Origin: Streptosporangiaceae bacterium
GTDB lineage: Bacteria; Actinomycetota; Actinomycetes; Streptosporangiales; Streptosporangiaceae
Direction: 5' to 3'
Assembly: GCA_030041195.1 (NCBI GenBank)
Contig: JASHOI010000500.1
Span: 1 to 6,545 of the forward strand
DNA: 6,545 nucleotides
Shown: piece by piece, positions 1 to 5,293 of the stretch
How positions within the stretch are numbered: the first letter of the stretch is position 1
Layout: each line of letters begins with the position of its first letter
Notes under the pieces: model-generated
What the model was told of the DNA's origin: nothing
Seen by the model: the letters and a program-made list of their open reading frames with translations, nothing else
Databases searched by the model: none
Program-made: the position numbers and the translations under genes

Positions 1-404
1 GCGGCCTCCAGCGCCAGCCCGTTGGTCGGGTCGGCGGCGACCTCGGTGCCCCGGACGGTGGCCACCACGTTGCGCGGGTCCACGGTCGCCACCGCCGAGT
101 GCGCGCCGAGCGGCAGCACCGGGGCCAGCGTGATCACCTCGAACCCCGCGGGCAGGGCGGCCAGCATGGCGTCCTCGGCCCGCCGCAGCGACCAGAAGCC
201 GGCCGTGGCCGGCGCCACGAACCGGTCGCTGCCGTAGCGCCGCATCACATCGGCGGGGGTCAGCCGTTCCGCCTGCCGCCGCAACACCTCGAGCAGCAGC
301 GTGGTCAGCCCGGAACCGGACAGCCCGGCCAGCTTGTCGGCCAGGGCCGGATCGCCGGCCTCGCGCAGCACGCGCAACAGCGCAGCGTGGGCCGGCCCGT
401 CCAT
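1..404 (-). CDS. Conserved protein of unknown function (N-terminal part, cut by window edge)
   Basis: The minus strand is open from an ATG at 404-402 to the window edge, giving the first 134 residues. I do not recognise a named family. Residues 8-45 look helical, with a run GLTTLLLEVLRR at 32-43. Residues 49-58 (TPADVMRRYG) start a second helix. Residues 88-134 form a well-ordered segment, FEVITLAPVLPLG followed by HSAVATVD and VVATVRGTEVAADPTN, which reads like a conserved alpha/beta core. No signal peptide or membrane segment is visible. The gene lies 50 bases after the rnj stop on the same strand, so it is probably the third gene of the dapA-rnj transcript. There is no clear Shine-Dalgarno sequence before the ATG. 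The gap at 405-454 contains only a perfect 12-bp palindrome CCGCCGCGGCGG (428-439). The coding call is firm from frame openness and codon bias; the function is unknown. Confidence 0.8.
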   Translation of the reverse strand, partial: MDGPAHAALLRVLREAGDPALADKLAGLSGSGLTTLLLEVLRRQAERLTPADVMRRYGSDRFVAPATAGFWSLRRAEDAMLAALPAGFEVITLAPVLPLGAHSAVATVDPRNVVATVRGTEVAADPTNGLALEA

Positions 405-454
405 GGCTGACCAGTATGCGACCGGGCCCGCCGCGGCGGCGACCGGTTATCGGG

Positions 455-2149
455 TCAGACTTCGACCAGCACCGGGATGATCATCGGGCGGCGGCGGTAG
501 TTTTCGCTCACCCAGCGTCCCACGGTCCGGCGGACCAGCTGCTGCAGCTGGTAGGAGTCGCTGATCCCGTCGGCGGCGGCCCGGGCCAGCGCCTCCTCGA
601 TCAGCGGCCGGACCTCGCCGAACGCCGCATCATCGATCCCGGAACCGCGCGCGTGGATCTCCGGCCCGGCCACGAGCTTGCCGGTGCCTGAGTCGACCAC
701 CACCACCGCGGACACGAAGCCCTCGTCGCCGAGGATCCGCCGGTCCTTCAGCGACGCCTCGGTCACCTCGCCGACGGAAAGCCCGTCCACGTACACGTAG
801 CCGCACTGCACCTTCCCGGTCACCGCGGCCTGGCCGTCGACCAGGTCGACCACCACGCCGTCCTCGGCGATCACGATGCTGGAGCCCGGCACGCCGGTCA
901 GCGAGGCGAGCTCCGCGTGCGCCCGCAGGTGCCGCCACTCCCCGTGCACCGGGATGAAGTTGCTCGGCCGTACCAGGTTCAGCACGTAGAGCAGCTCCCC
1001 GGCGGGTGCGTGCCCGGACACGTGCACCAGCGCGTTGCCGCGGTGCACCACTACCGCGCCGAGGCGGGTCAGGTCGTTGATGATCCGGGACACCGCGGTC
1101 TCGTTGCCCGGCACCAGCGACGACGCCAGGATCACCGTGTCGCCCTCGGCGATCCTGATCGGGTGGTCCCGGCCGGCCATCCGGGCCAGCGCGGACATCG
1201 GCTCGCCCTGCGATCCGGTGGAGATCAGCACGATGTCCTCGGGCGGGAGTTCCTCGGCCTCGCGGAGCTCAACGAGCAAACCGCCGGGAACCGAGGGCAC
1301 GCGCAGGTAGCCGAGCTCGCGGGCGACCCCCATGTTCCGCACCATCGACCGGCCGACCAGCGCCACCTTGCGCCCGTGCGCCGCCGCGGCGTCCATCACC
1401 TGCTGCACCCGGTGCACGTGGCTGGCGAAGCAGGAGACGATGATCCGCTGCTTGGCCGCGTCGAACACCTCGTTGAGCACGGGCCCGATCGCCCGCTCGG
1501 TCGTCACGACCCCGGGGATCTCCGCGTTGGTGGAGTCCGCCATCAGCAGATCCACGCCCTCGGTACCGAGCCGTGCGAAGCCGCCCAGGTCGGTCAGCCG
1601 CCCATCCAGCGGCAGCTGATCCATCTTGAAGTCCCCGGTGTGCAGGACCAGGCCCGCGCCGGTGCGGATGGCGACCGCCAGCGAATCGGGAATCGAATGG
1701 TTGACCGCGAAGAACTCGAGGTCGAACGGGCCAAACGAGAGCCGCGTGCCCTCGGCGACCTCGAGGGCCTCCGGCGTGATCCGGTGCTCGGTGAGCTTGC
1801 TGGCCACGAGCGCCAGCGTCAGCCTGGACCCGATCAGCGGGATGTTGTCGCGCAGCCGCAGCAGGAACGGGATCGCGCCGATGTGATCCTCGTGTGCGTG
1901 CGTGATCACCAGCGCCTCGACCTGATCCAGCCGGTCCTCGATGTAAGAGAAGTCCGGCAGGATCAGGTCGACCCCCGGCTGATCCGGCTCGGGGAACAGC
2001 ACCCCGCAGTCCACGATCAGCAGGCGGCCGGCGTGCTCGAAGACCGTCATGTTCCGGCCGATCTCACCCAGCCCGCCGAGGGCGACGATTCGCAGGCCGT
2101 CGACGGCCAGGGTCGGTGGCGGACCGAGTTCCGGGTGCGGGTGGCTCAC
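455..2149 (-). CDS. rnj: Ribonuclease J (metallo-beta-lactamase / beta-CASP RNase)
   Basis: RNase J is a zinc-dependent 5'-to-3' exonuclease and endonuclease acting in mRNA turnover and rRNA maturation in the cytoplasm. The 564-residue product has the normal family length. The metallo-beta-lactamase metal site is complete: THAHEDHIG with H84, H86, D88 and H89, then H151 (NHSIPDS) and D173 (TGDFKMD). ADSTNAE follows at 204-210. The beta-CASP insert carries TGSQGEP (311-317). The late histidines are in VSGHAPAGE (H380) and PVHGEWRHL (H402). The C-terminal domain (about 445-564) is present and ends ...RRRPMIIPVLVEV. The start is GTG at 2149-2147, whose GTGA overlaps the dapA stop by four bases, so translation is probably coupled to dapA. 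There is no strong Shine-Dalgarno beyond GAAG in the end of dapA. Nothing suggests truncation or loss of activity. Confidence 0.97.
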   Translation of the reverse strand: MSHPHPELGPPPTLAVDGLRIVALGGLGEIGRNMTVFEHAGRLLIVDCGVLFPEPDQPGVDLILPDFSYIEDRLDQVEALVITHAHEDHIGAIPFLLRLRDNIPLIGSRLTLALVASKLTEHRITPEALEVAEGTRLSFGPFDLEFFAVNHSIPDSLAVAIRTGAGLVLHTGDFKMDQLPLDGRLTDLGGFARLGTEGVDLLMADSTNAEIPGVVTTERAIGPVLNEVFDAAKQRIIVSCFASHVHRVQQVMDAAAAHGRKVALVGRSMVRNMGVARELGYLRVPSVPGGLLVELREAEELPPEDIVLISTGSQGEPMSALARMAGRDHPIRIAEGDTVILASSLVPGNETAVSRIINDLTRLGAVVVHRGNALVHVSGHAPAGELLYVLNLVRPSNFIPVHGEWRHLRAHAELASLTGVPGSSIVIAEDGVVVDLVDGQAAVTGKVQCGYVYVDGLSVGEVTEASLKDRRILGDEGFVSAVVVVDSGTGKLVAGPEIHARGSGIDDAAFGEVRPLIEEALARAAADGISDSYQLQQLVRRTVGRWVSENYRRRPMIIPVLVEV

Positions 2150-3075
2150 CGGATCTTCACGCCGCCGGCCACGAGGTCGGTGCGCAGCCGCTCGGCCTCG
2201 GCGGTGGTCGCGTCGGCCAGCGGCAGCCGGACCGGGCCCCCGGGCAGCCCGAGCATGGCGAGCGCCGCCTTGGTGCTCACCGTGCCCTGCATCCTGGTCA
2301 TGCCGGTGTAGACCGGCAGCAGCTCGCGGTGGATGGCCAGCGCGGTGTCCACGTCGCCCGCCACGTAGGCGTCGATCATCTCGTGCAGCCGGTCCCCCAC
2401 CACGTGGCCGTGCACGCTCACGAAGCCGACCGCGCCGACCGAAAGCCAGGGCAGGTTCAGCATGTCGTCGCCGCTGTAGAAGGCCAGGCCGGTGGCGGCC
2501 ATGACGATGGAACTCGCTCCGAAGTCGCCCTTGGCGTCCTTGACCGCGACGATCCGCGGGTGCGCGGACAGCTGAATCAGGGTCTCGGTGGCGATCGCCG
2601 TGCCGGTGCGGCCCGGGATGTCATAGAGCAGCACCGGCAGGTCGGTCGCGTCGGCCACCTTGCTGAAGTGAGCCACCAGGCCGTGCTGCGGCGGCTTGTT
2701 GTAGTACGGCGTGACCACGAGCAGCCCGTGGGCGCCGATCTCCGCGGCCTGCCTGGCGAGCTCGCACGTGTGCGCGGTGTCGTTGGTGCCGACGCCGGCC
2801 ACGATCGTGGCCCGGTCTCCCACGGCGTCGATCACGGCGCGCAGCAGCCGCGCCTTCTCCGCGTCGGAAGTGGTAGGCGACTCGCCGGTGGTGCCGCTGA
2901 TCACCAGGCCGTCGTTACGCATCTCCGTGACCAGGTACTCGGCCAGGCGGGCCGCACCGTCGTAGTCGACCGCCCCCTCGCTGGTCATCGGCGTGATCAT
3001 GGCGGTGAGCATCCGGCCGAACGGGACCTGCTCCGACCGTGCGCCGCCGCCCTCTGGCGTTGTCGTAGCACTCAT
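2146..3075 (-). CDS. dapA: 4-hydroxy-tetrahydrodipicolinate synthase
   Basis: DapA condenses pyruvate with aspartate semialdehyde, the first step committed to diaminopimelate (peptidoglycan) and lysine. The 309-residue TIM-barrel protein is slightly longer than the usual 290-300 because of a variable N-terminal tail of about 18 residues. Motifs in order: TPMTSEG near residue 29, GTTGES (61-66), TPYYNKPPQ (122-130) with the active-site tyrosine, YDIPGRTG (151-158), and IVAVKDAKGD (175-184), where K179 is the Schiff-base lysine. SGDD (201-204) follows. I chose ATG 3075-3073 (MSATTT) rather than the open frame reaching 3162, because the extra 29 residues are unlike the family. A TAGCGT hexamer lies seven bases before this ATG and no good Shine-Dalgarno is present, so the mRNA may be leaderless. 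It is the first gene of the dapA-rnj operon. The thyX gene often found just upstream in actinobacteria is absent. Confidence 0.97.
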   Translation of the reverse strand: MSATTTPEGGGARSEQVPFGRMLTAMITPMTSEGAVDYDGAARLAEYLVTEMRNDGLVISGTTGESPTTSDAEKARLLRAVIDAVGDRATIVAGVGTNDTAHTCELARQAAEIGAHGLLVVTPYYNKPPQHGLVAHFSKVADATDLPVLLYDIPGRTGTAIATETLIQLSAHPRIVAVKDAKGDFGASSIVMAATGLAFYSGDDMLNLPWLSVGAVGFVSVHGHVVGDRLHEMIDAYVAGDVDTALAIHRELLPVYTGMTRMQGTVSTKAALAMLGLPGGPVRLPLADATTAEAERLRTDLVAGGVKIR

Positions 3076-3082
3076 GTACCGA

Positions 3083-3088
3083 ACGCTA
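3083..3088 (-). promoter_or_regulatory. Possible -10 element of a leaderless dapA transcript
   Basis: On the minus strand TAGCGT fits the actinobacterial -10 pattern TANNNT and ends seven bases before the chosen dapA ATG, which would place transcription start at or next to the start codon. I see no matching -35 hexamer at 16-18 bases upstream, so this is weak. Confidence 0.25.
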
Positions 3089-3174
3089 CCGGCAGCCGCC
3101 GTCACGGGGTACTGCCGGCACGCTGCGGCGAGCGCCAAGCGCCGCCACGGCCACCTCACCACGCGCGGAGCTGA

Positions 3175-3219
3175 AGACGCGGCGACGTGAGCTCGGGGGT
3201 ACCCACGTCGCCTGCGTCT
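3175..3219. repeat. 15-bp bulged hairpin upstream of dapA
   Basis: AGACGC-GGCGACGTG (3175-3189) pairs with CACGTCGCC-T-GCGTCT (3204-3219). This gives 15 pairs with one bulged T (3213) and a 14-base loop. It lies about 100 bases before the dapA start. Read towards dapA it has no T-tract, so a simple terminator is unlikely on the minus strand. If transcription starts near 3218 or above, the hairpin would sit in the dapA leader and could act as an attenuator or mRNA stabiliser. Confidence 0.6.
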
Positions 3220-3224
3220 GTCTG

Positions 3225-3268
3225 ATTATCGTCCGCCATTGCACATGGCGTTACGCGTTGTGCGCAAT
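3225..3268 (-). promoter_or_regulatory. Possible dapA promoter with overlapping inverted repeat
   Basis: This is an AT-richer island. On the minus strand GATAAT (3230-3225) resembles a -10 hexamer; the sequence 17 bases upstream, TAACGC, is a poor -35. Next to it lies an inverted repeat, ATTGCACA (3238-3245) against TGTGCGCAAT (3259-3268), with a two-base insertion in one arm and a 13-base centre, suitable for a dimeric regulator. No regulator is identified. Confidence 0.3.
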
Positions 3269-3300
3269 TTGTTGACCCGCCGGCGATAATAGGTCCATGG

Positions 3301-3320
3301 GCGGCCATTGGCCGGGCCGC
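3301..3320. repeat. Short GC hairpin
   Basis: GCGGCC (3301-3306) pairs with GGCCGC (3315-3320). A competing perfect palindrome, GGCCA-T-TGGCC, occupies 3303-3313. It is the first of three closely spaced hairpins. Confidence 0.4.
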
Positions 3321-3330
3321 TCACCAGGCC

Positions 3331-3366
3331 ACCGGGCCCGCCGCTGACCTCGGCGGGCTCCCCGGT
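3331..3366. repeat. GC-rich hairpin with extended stem
   Basis: GCCCGCCG (3336-3343) pairs with CGGCGGGC (3351-3358) around the loop CTGACCT. The stem is extended after a three-base bulge by ACCGG (3331-3335) with CCGGT (3362-3366). There is no T-tract on either side. Confidence 0.5.
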
Positions 3367-3396
3367 GCGGCTGGTTGCGTGACGGCACAACAACCA

Positions 3397-3431
3397 CGAG
3401 GCCCCCCCATGTATGAGATGGAGGGGCCTCG
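3397..3431 (-). terminator. Terminator-like hairpin, minus strand
   Basis: CGAGG followed by seven C and AT (3397-3410) pairs with ATGGAGGGGCCTCG (3418-3431). The stem is 14 bp with one C/A mismatch and a seven-base loop. On the minus strand the right arm is followed by TGGTTGTTGTG (6 T in 11), which is compatible with intrinsic termination in a high-GC genome. On the plus strand no T-tract follows. It may end a transcript coming from the SGNH/globin side or a separate small RNA. Confidence 0.55.
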
Positions 3432-3540
3432 CTTGGCCTGCAGCCCAACGTGCCGATCGCTCGGCTGGCCGGTCGCCCGGCTGCTGTCCGCTGCGGACCA
3501 CACCACCAGCGCCAGACACCCGCCTGAACCTCCGGTTACC

Positions 3541-3600
3541 CGGATCTCCCTGCGACCCAGGGTCTCCCCCGGGGCTCCGGGGTCTCCCCCGGATCGGCCT
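3541..3600. repeat. C-rich repeat with 20-base period
   Basis: GGTCTCCCCCGG occurs exactly at 3561-3572 and 3581-3592. A degenerate third unit starts at 3541 (CGGATCTCCCTG), giving three units of 20 bases. GACCC-A-GGGTC (3554-3564) is a short palindrome at the junction of the first two units. Confidence 0.6.
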
Positions 3601-3621
3601 CCGCGTTAAGTGGTGAGTGCT

Positions 3622-3651
3622 TTTCTACTGCCTAGCGAAGGGCCTGCACAA
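3622..3651 (-). promoter_or_regulatory. Promoter-like sequence, minus strand
   Basis: Read on the minus strand: TTGTGC (3651-3646), an 18-base spacer, then TAGAAA (3627-3622). The hexamers match TTGACA and TATAAT at four positions each, a moderate fit to the main vegetative sigma factor, in a locally AT-richer stretch. It points towards dapA, with a start expected near 3615. Confidence 0.3.
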
Positions 3652-3661
3652 GGGCTTGCAG
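3638..3661. repeat. Two-copy 12-bp tandem repeat
   Basis: AAGGGCCTGCAC and AAGGGCTTGCAG lie head to tail with 10 of 12 bases identical. The repeat overlaps the -35 part of the minus-strand promoter-like sequence, so it could be a regulator site. The function is unknown. Confidence 0.5.
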
Positions 3662-3684
3662 CAACCAATCTCAAGATTCTTTAG

Positions 3685-3759
3685 CCATCCACAAGACACT
3701 CGCCGTTATCCCCCGCGTAGCGCCGTTTTTCCACCGCTCCATCCACACAGCGGTCCACA
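3685..3759 (+). other. Cluster of five DnaA-box-like 9-mers
   Basis: Five 9-mers in the same direction each match the DnaA box (TTATCCACA or TTGTCCACA) at 7 of 9 positions: CCATCCACA at 3685 and again at 3739, TTATCCCCC at 3706, TTTTCCACC at 3727, CGGTCCACA at 3751. Start-to-start distances are 21, 21, 12 and 12. None is a perfect box. The units at 3701 and 3721 also share CGCCGTT. The cluster lies between the SGNH gene stop and an AT-richer stretch. It may be a DnaA-binding or titration site, a site for another protein, or chance. Confidence 0.3.
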
Positions 3760-3796
3760 ACCCGCCGCCTGGAGCCGGAACGGGCCGTGTGCCGGG

Positions 3797-4393
3797 TCAG
3801 CGCGGCGCCAGCTTATCGGCGCAAGCGGCGGCGATGAACTGATGGCCCTTGGGGTTGGGATGCAGCCGGTCGGGCCCGTAGAGGTCCGGGTCGGTGACCC
3901 CGGGCAGCGACCACGCGTCGAGGCACACGGCACCGTAGGACTCCGCCTGCTCGCGAATGATGTCGCTGGCCAGCCGGATGCGCTCGCGCGCAACCTCGCG
4001 CAGCTCCTGGGACAGCGACATGATCGCCGTCAGGTCTGGCAGCGTGCAGGTCAGCAGCGTCGCCTGGGTCGCGGCGAGGGTCTCGAACAGCTGCCCAAGG
4101 TCGGCCTTGAAGCTCAGCTCATCGAAGCCACGGTGACGGATGTCGTTGATTCCCACGGTGACGCTGACCAGGTCGGGTTTGCGCGCGGCAACCTCTGGTA
4201 CCTGCTTGCTCAGCACGTCGTGCACGGTGGCGCCGTCCACGGCCAGGTTGGTCAGTCTCCACCGCACGGTCGTCCGCACGCTCAGGATGTCGGCGAGCCG
4301 CTGCGCCCATCCGATCGGGCGCCCGTCCCGACCCTCGTCGCCTCGTCCCGCGGTGAGGCTGTCGCCGATGGCGACGTAGGTAGACCAGGCCAC
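3797..4393 (-). CDS. SGNH/GDSL-family hydrolase, cytoplasmic
   Basis: The 198-residue product carries the SGNH hydrolase blocks. Block I is AIGDSLTAG with nucleophile S12. Block II is NLAVDGATV with oxyanion G54. Block III is VGINDI with N83. Block V is DRLHPNPKGH with D175 and H178. The family cleaves esters of lipids, acyl-CoA or acetylated sugars; the substrate cannot be told from this sequence. There is no signal peptide: the catalytic block begins at residue 8, so the enzyme should stay inside the cell. The start is GTG 4393-4391, with GGGAG eight bases upstream, and block I sits at its usual distance from this start. It lies downstream of the globin on the same strand but 336 bases away with a strong hairpin between, so it probably has its own promoter. 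I could not pick that promoter out. Confidence 0.92.
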   Translation of the reverse strand: MAWSTYVAIGDSLTAGRGDEGRDGRPIGWAQRLADILSVRTTVRWRLTNLAVDGATVHDVLSKQVPEVAARKPDLVSVTVGINDIRHRGFDELSFKADLGQLFETLAATQATLLTCTLPDLTAIMSLSQELREVARERIRLASDIIREQAESYGAVCLDAWSLPGVTDPDLYGPDRLHPNPKGHQFIAAACADKLAPR

Positions 4394-4729
4394 GACCTCC
4401 GCTCCCTCGCCTCTGATGGCGCTACTGTGCCCCGCTCACATCAAACGGTCCCGCACACGCGGCCACGGGGCAAGTAGGCACCGAAGCGGCGACTGGGCCG
4501 CCACCTGCACCGGAGCACCAAATCCGCAGGTCAGAAAACGGGACGATCTTCTCCGGATTTCTGCCGCCACGCCCTCGATGTCACGCCAGCCCTCACCAAC
4601 AGTGTCGTGGGTCCCGCGCTGTTCTAAGAGGAACAGCGCGGGTCCCTTCACACTGAATTGGGCGCCGGCCCGCCCAGATCGGGGATCGCGGGAGCTCGTT
4701 TTGAGCCCAGTGGGCGTTACGCCGTGCGG
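4394..4729. other. 336-base intergenic region with no gene seen
   Basis: This separates the SGNH start from the globin stop. Overlapping open frames here have no recognisable product. Besides the hairpin at 4613-4642 it holds an inverted repeat, AAATCCG (4520-4526) against CGGATTT (4554-4560), in a relatively AT-rich stretch that could carry the SGNH control site. A palindrome GCCCA-G-TGGGC (4705-4715) lies just after the globin stop. I see no convincing promoter hexamers. Confidence 0.6.
4613..4642. terminator. Perfect 12-bp hairpin, probable globin terminator
   Basis: CCCGCGCTGTTC (4613-4624) pairs exactly with GAACAGCGCGGG (4631-4642) around the loop TAAGAG. It lies 88 bases after the globin stop, on the transcribed side. 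Neither side has a true T-tract, which is common for actinobacterial terminators. The tight loop and perfect stem favour a terminator over a protein site. Confidence 0.55.
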
Positions 4730-5170
4730 TTAGTCGCCGGACCACGTCCATTTCGGCACTTCCCGCAGCGGGTGCAGTTGGTCGTCGGTTTCGGCATGGG
4801 AGTTCTGCATGGCGACCTGGGAGCCGAACTCGACGTGCGACCGCAGCGCCTCCCGGAACGCCGGATCGTCCGGCAGCCCGGCCGCGTCGGCGGCGGCCAG
4901 GTAGAGCTCGACGAACCGCTGCCGCTGCGGCTCGGTGATCTTCAGGCCGCGGTGCACGTCGATGAGGTGGGCGAAGCCGAGATCCTTGGTGAAGTCCTCA
5001 GGGCCACCGAACGACTCCGCCTCGAACGCGGTCAGGTGGTCGACGTGGTCCGGCCGGCCCTCGCCGAACAGCGGATGCAGCACGGGATCGGCCAGCACGC
5101 TGCCGTAGAAGATGTCGATGAACCGGCGCAGGGCATCGTGGCCGCCCGCATGCTCGTATATCGATTCCAT
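4730..5170 (-). CDS. Group II truncated haemoglobin
   Basis: This is a haem protein of the 2-over-2 globin fold, group II (GlbO-like). The group is linked to oxygen and NO chemistry and redox protection; the specific role here is unknown. From the chosen ATG it is 146 residues, a little longer than mycobacterial GlbO (128), the extra being a C-terminal tail ending VPKWTWSGD. Landmarks by hand alignment to GlbO: YEHAGG near the start, Y22 in FYGSV as the B10 tyrosine, F35 as CD1, H42 near E7, the FGGP turn (54-57), and H73 in IDVHRGL as the proximal F8 histidine. The G8 position, Trp in most group II members, appears to be F86 (QRFVELY). The frame stays open upstream to 5269, but those residues are not globin-like. 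The start at ATG 5170-5168 has no Shine-Dalgarno and may be leaderless. It is divergent from the ArsR-type regulator. Confidence 0.92.
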   Translation of the reverse strand: MESIYEHAGGHDALRRFIDIFYGSVLADPVLHPLFGEGRPDHVDHLTAFEAESFGGPEDFTKDLGFAHLIDVHRGLKITEPQRQRFVELYLAAADAAGLPDDPAFREALRSHVEFGSQVAMQNSHAETDDQLHPLREVPKWTWSGD

Positions 5171-5177
5171 GCTTACA

Positions 5178-5205
5178 GCATTACGAAGTCCGGCTCGGCT
5201 CTCAA
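5178..5205 (-). promoter_or_regulatory. Possible globin promoter (leaderless)
   Basis: On the minus strand TTGAGA (5205-5200), a 16-base spacer, then TAATGC (5183-5178). The -35 is good and the -10 is imperfect. The -10 ends seven bases before the globin ATG, so the transcript would begin at the start codon, which fits the missing Shine-Dalgarno. Confidence 0.4.
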
Positions 5206-5247
5206 CTGCGCTGCCCCGATCCGCGCCGCCGGATGCGGCCGGCGCAC

Positions 5248-5276
5248 TTGTGAAGCAAATACTTCGCAATTATGCT
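5248..5276 (+). promoter_or_regulatory. Promoter of the ArsR-type regulator / MFS operon
   Basis: TTGTGA (5248-5253), an exact 17-base spacer, then TATGCT (5271-5276), in the most AT-rich part of the divergent intergenic region. Transcription would start near 5283, leaving a leader of about 30 bases with GAGAG (5303-5307) six bases before the ATG. Confidence 0.55.
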
Positions 5277-5293
5277 TTCGAAGCAGATCTTTC
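5252..5293. promoter_or_regulatory. Repeated 14-bp operator candidate
   Basis: GAAGCAAATACTTC (5252-5265) and GAAGCAGATCTTTC (5280-5293) share 11 of 14 bases and are each partly palindromic (GAAG...CTTC and GAA...TTC). Between them TGCTT-TCG-AAGCA (5273-5285) is a perfect palindrome sharing the AAGCA half-site. The first copy lies in the promoter spacer and the second covers the expected start, where a bound repressor would block transcription. The adjacent ArsR-type protein is the obvious candidate ligand. Confidence 0.5.

Larger units (their letters stand above)
3397..3615 (-). ncRNA. Speculative small RNA, about 220 nt
   Basis: A minus-strand promoter-like pair (TTGTGC, 18 bases, TAGAAA) would start transcription near 3615, and the hairpin at 3397-3431 would end it. 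The intervening sequence has no coding frame of note. It contains the 20-base-period G-rich repeat (on this strand) and a perfect palindrome, GTCCGC-T-GCGGAC (3486-3498). I do not recognise a known RNA family. This rests only on the position of the two signals and could equally be the 3' untranslated part of an upstream transcript. Confidence 0.2.
3076..3796. other. 721-base non-coding region between dapA and the SGNH hydrolase gene
   Basis: No reading frame here looks like a gene. The open frames on both strands have low-complexity, Arg/Pro/Gly-rich translations with no recognisable motif, and several overlap one another. I looked for tRNA T-loop signatures, tmRNA and RNase P core sequences and for thyX motifs, and found none. 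The stretch instead holds several hairpins, short tandem repeats, a C-rich 20-base-period repeat and a row of DnaA-box-like 9-mers, each listed separately. Around 3220-3295 and 3617-3735 it is clearly less GC-rich than the flanking genes, as expected for regulatory DNA. Confidence 0.7.

Noticed and set aside
917..2311. 464-codon open frame on the plus strand opposite rnj
   Set aside because: Its translation is rich in His, Arg, Gln and Pro with no domain, and the opposite strand encodes an intact RNase J with all catalytic motifs.
3076..3162. 29-residue N-terminal extension of dapA
   Set aside because: The extra residues are not seen in the family as I know it, and the segment includes the -10-like TAGCGT; ATG at 3075 gives a normal length.
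2116..3174. 352-codon open frame on the plus strand opposite dapA
   Set aside because: Antisense to an intact dapA; low-complexity composition typical of high-GC shadow frames.
3226..3519. 97-codon open frame on the minus strand, possible small gene or thyX remnant
   Set aside because: No thyX motif (RHR...S) or other family feature; its composition is non-coding-like and it overlaps several hairpins and the terminator-like stem.
3432..3800. tmRNA, RNase P RNA, SRP RNA, 6C RNA or tRNA
   Set aside because: None of their core sequences (T-loop, tag-encoding stretch, GAGGAAAGTCCGG, SRP loop) is present on either strand; the C-rich runs lie in repeats and a stem, not in paired hairpin loops.
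3617..4477. 286-codon open frame on the plus strand
   Set aside because: Mostly antisense to the SGNH hydrolase; the first 60 codons cross the DnaA-box-like region and show no recognisable protein features.
5171..5269. Upstream extension of the globin frame
   Set aside because: The 33 extra residues do not resemble a globin N-terminus, and the likely promoter lies within this stretch.
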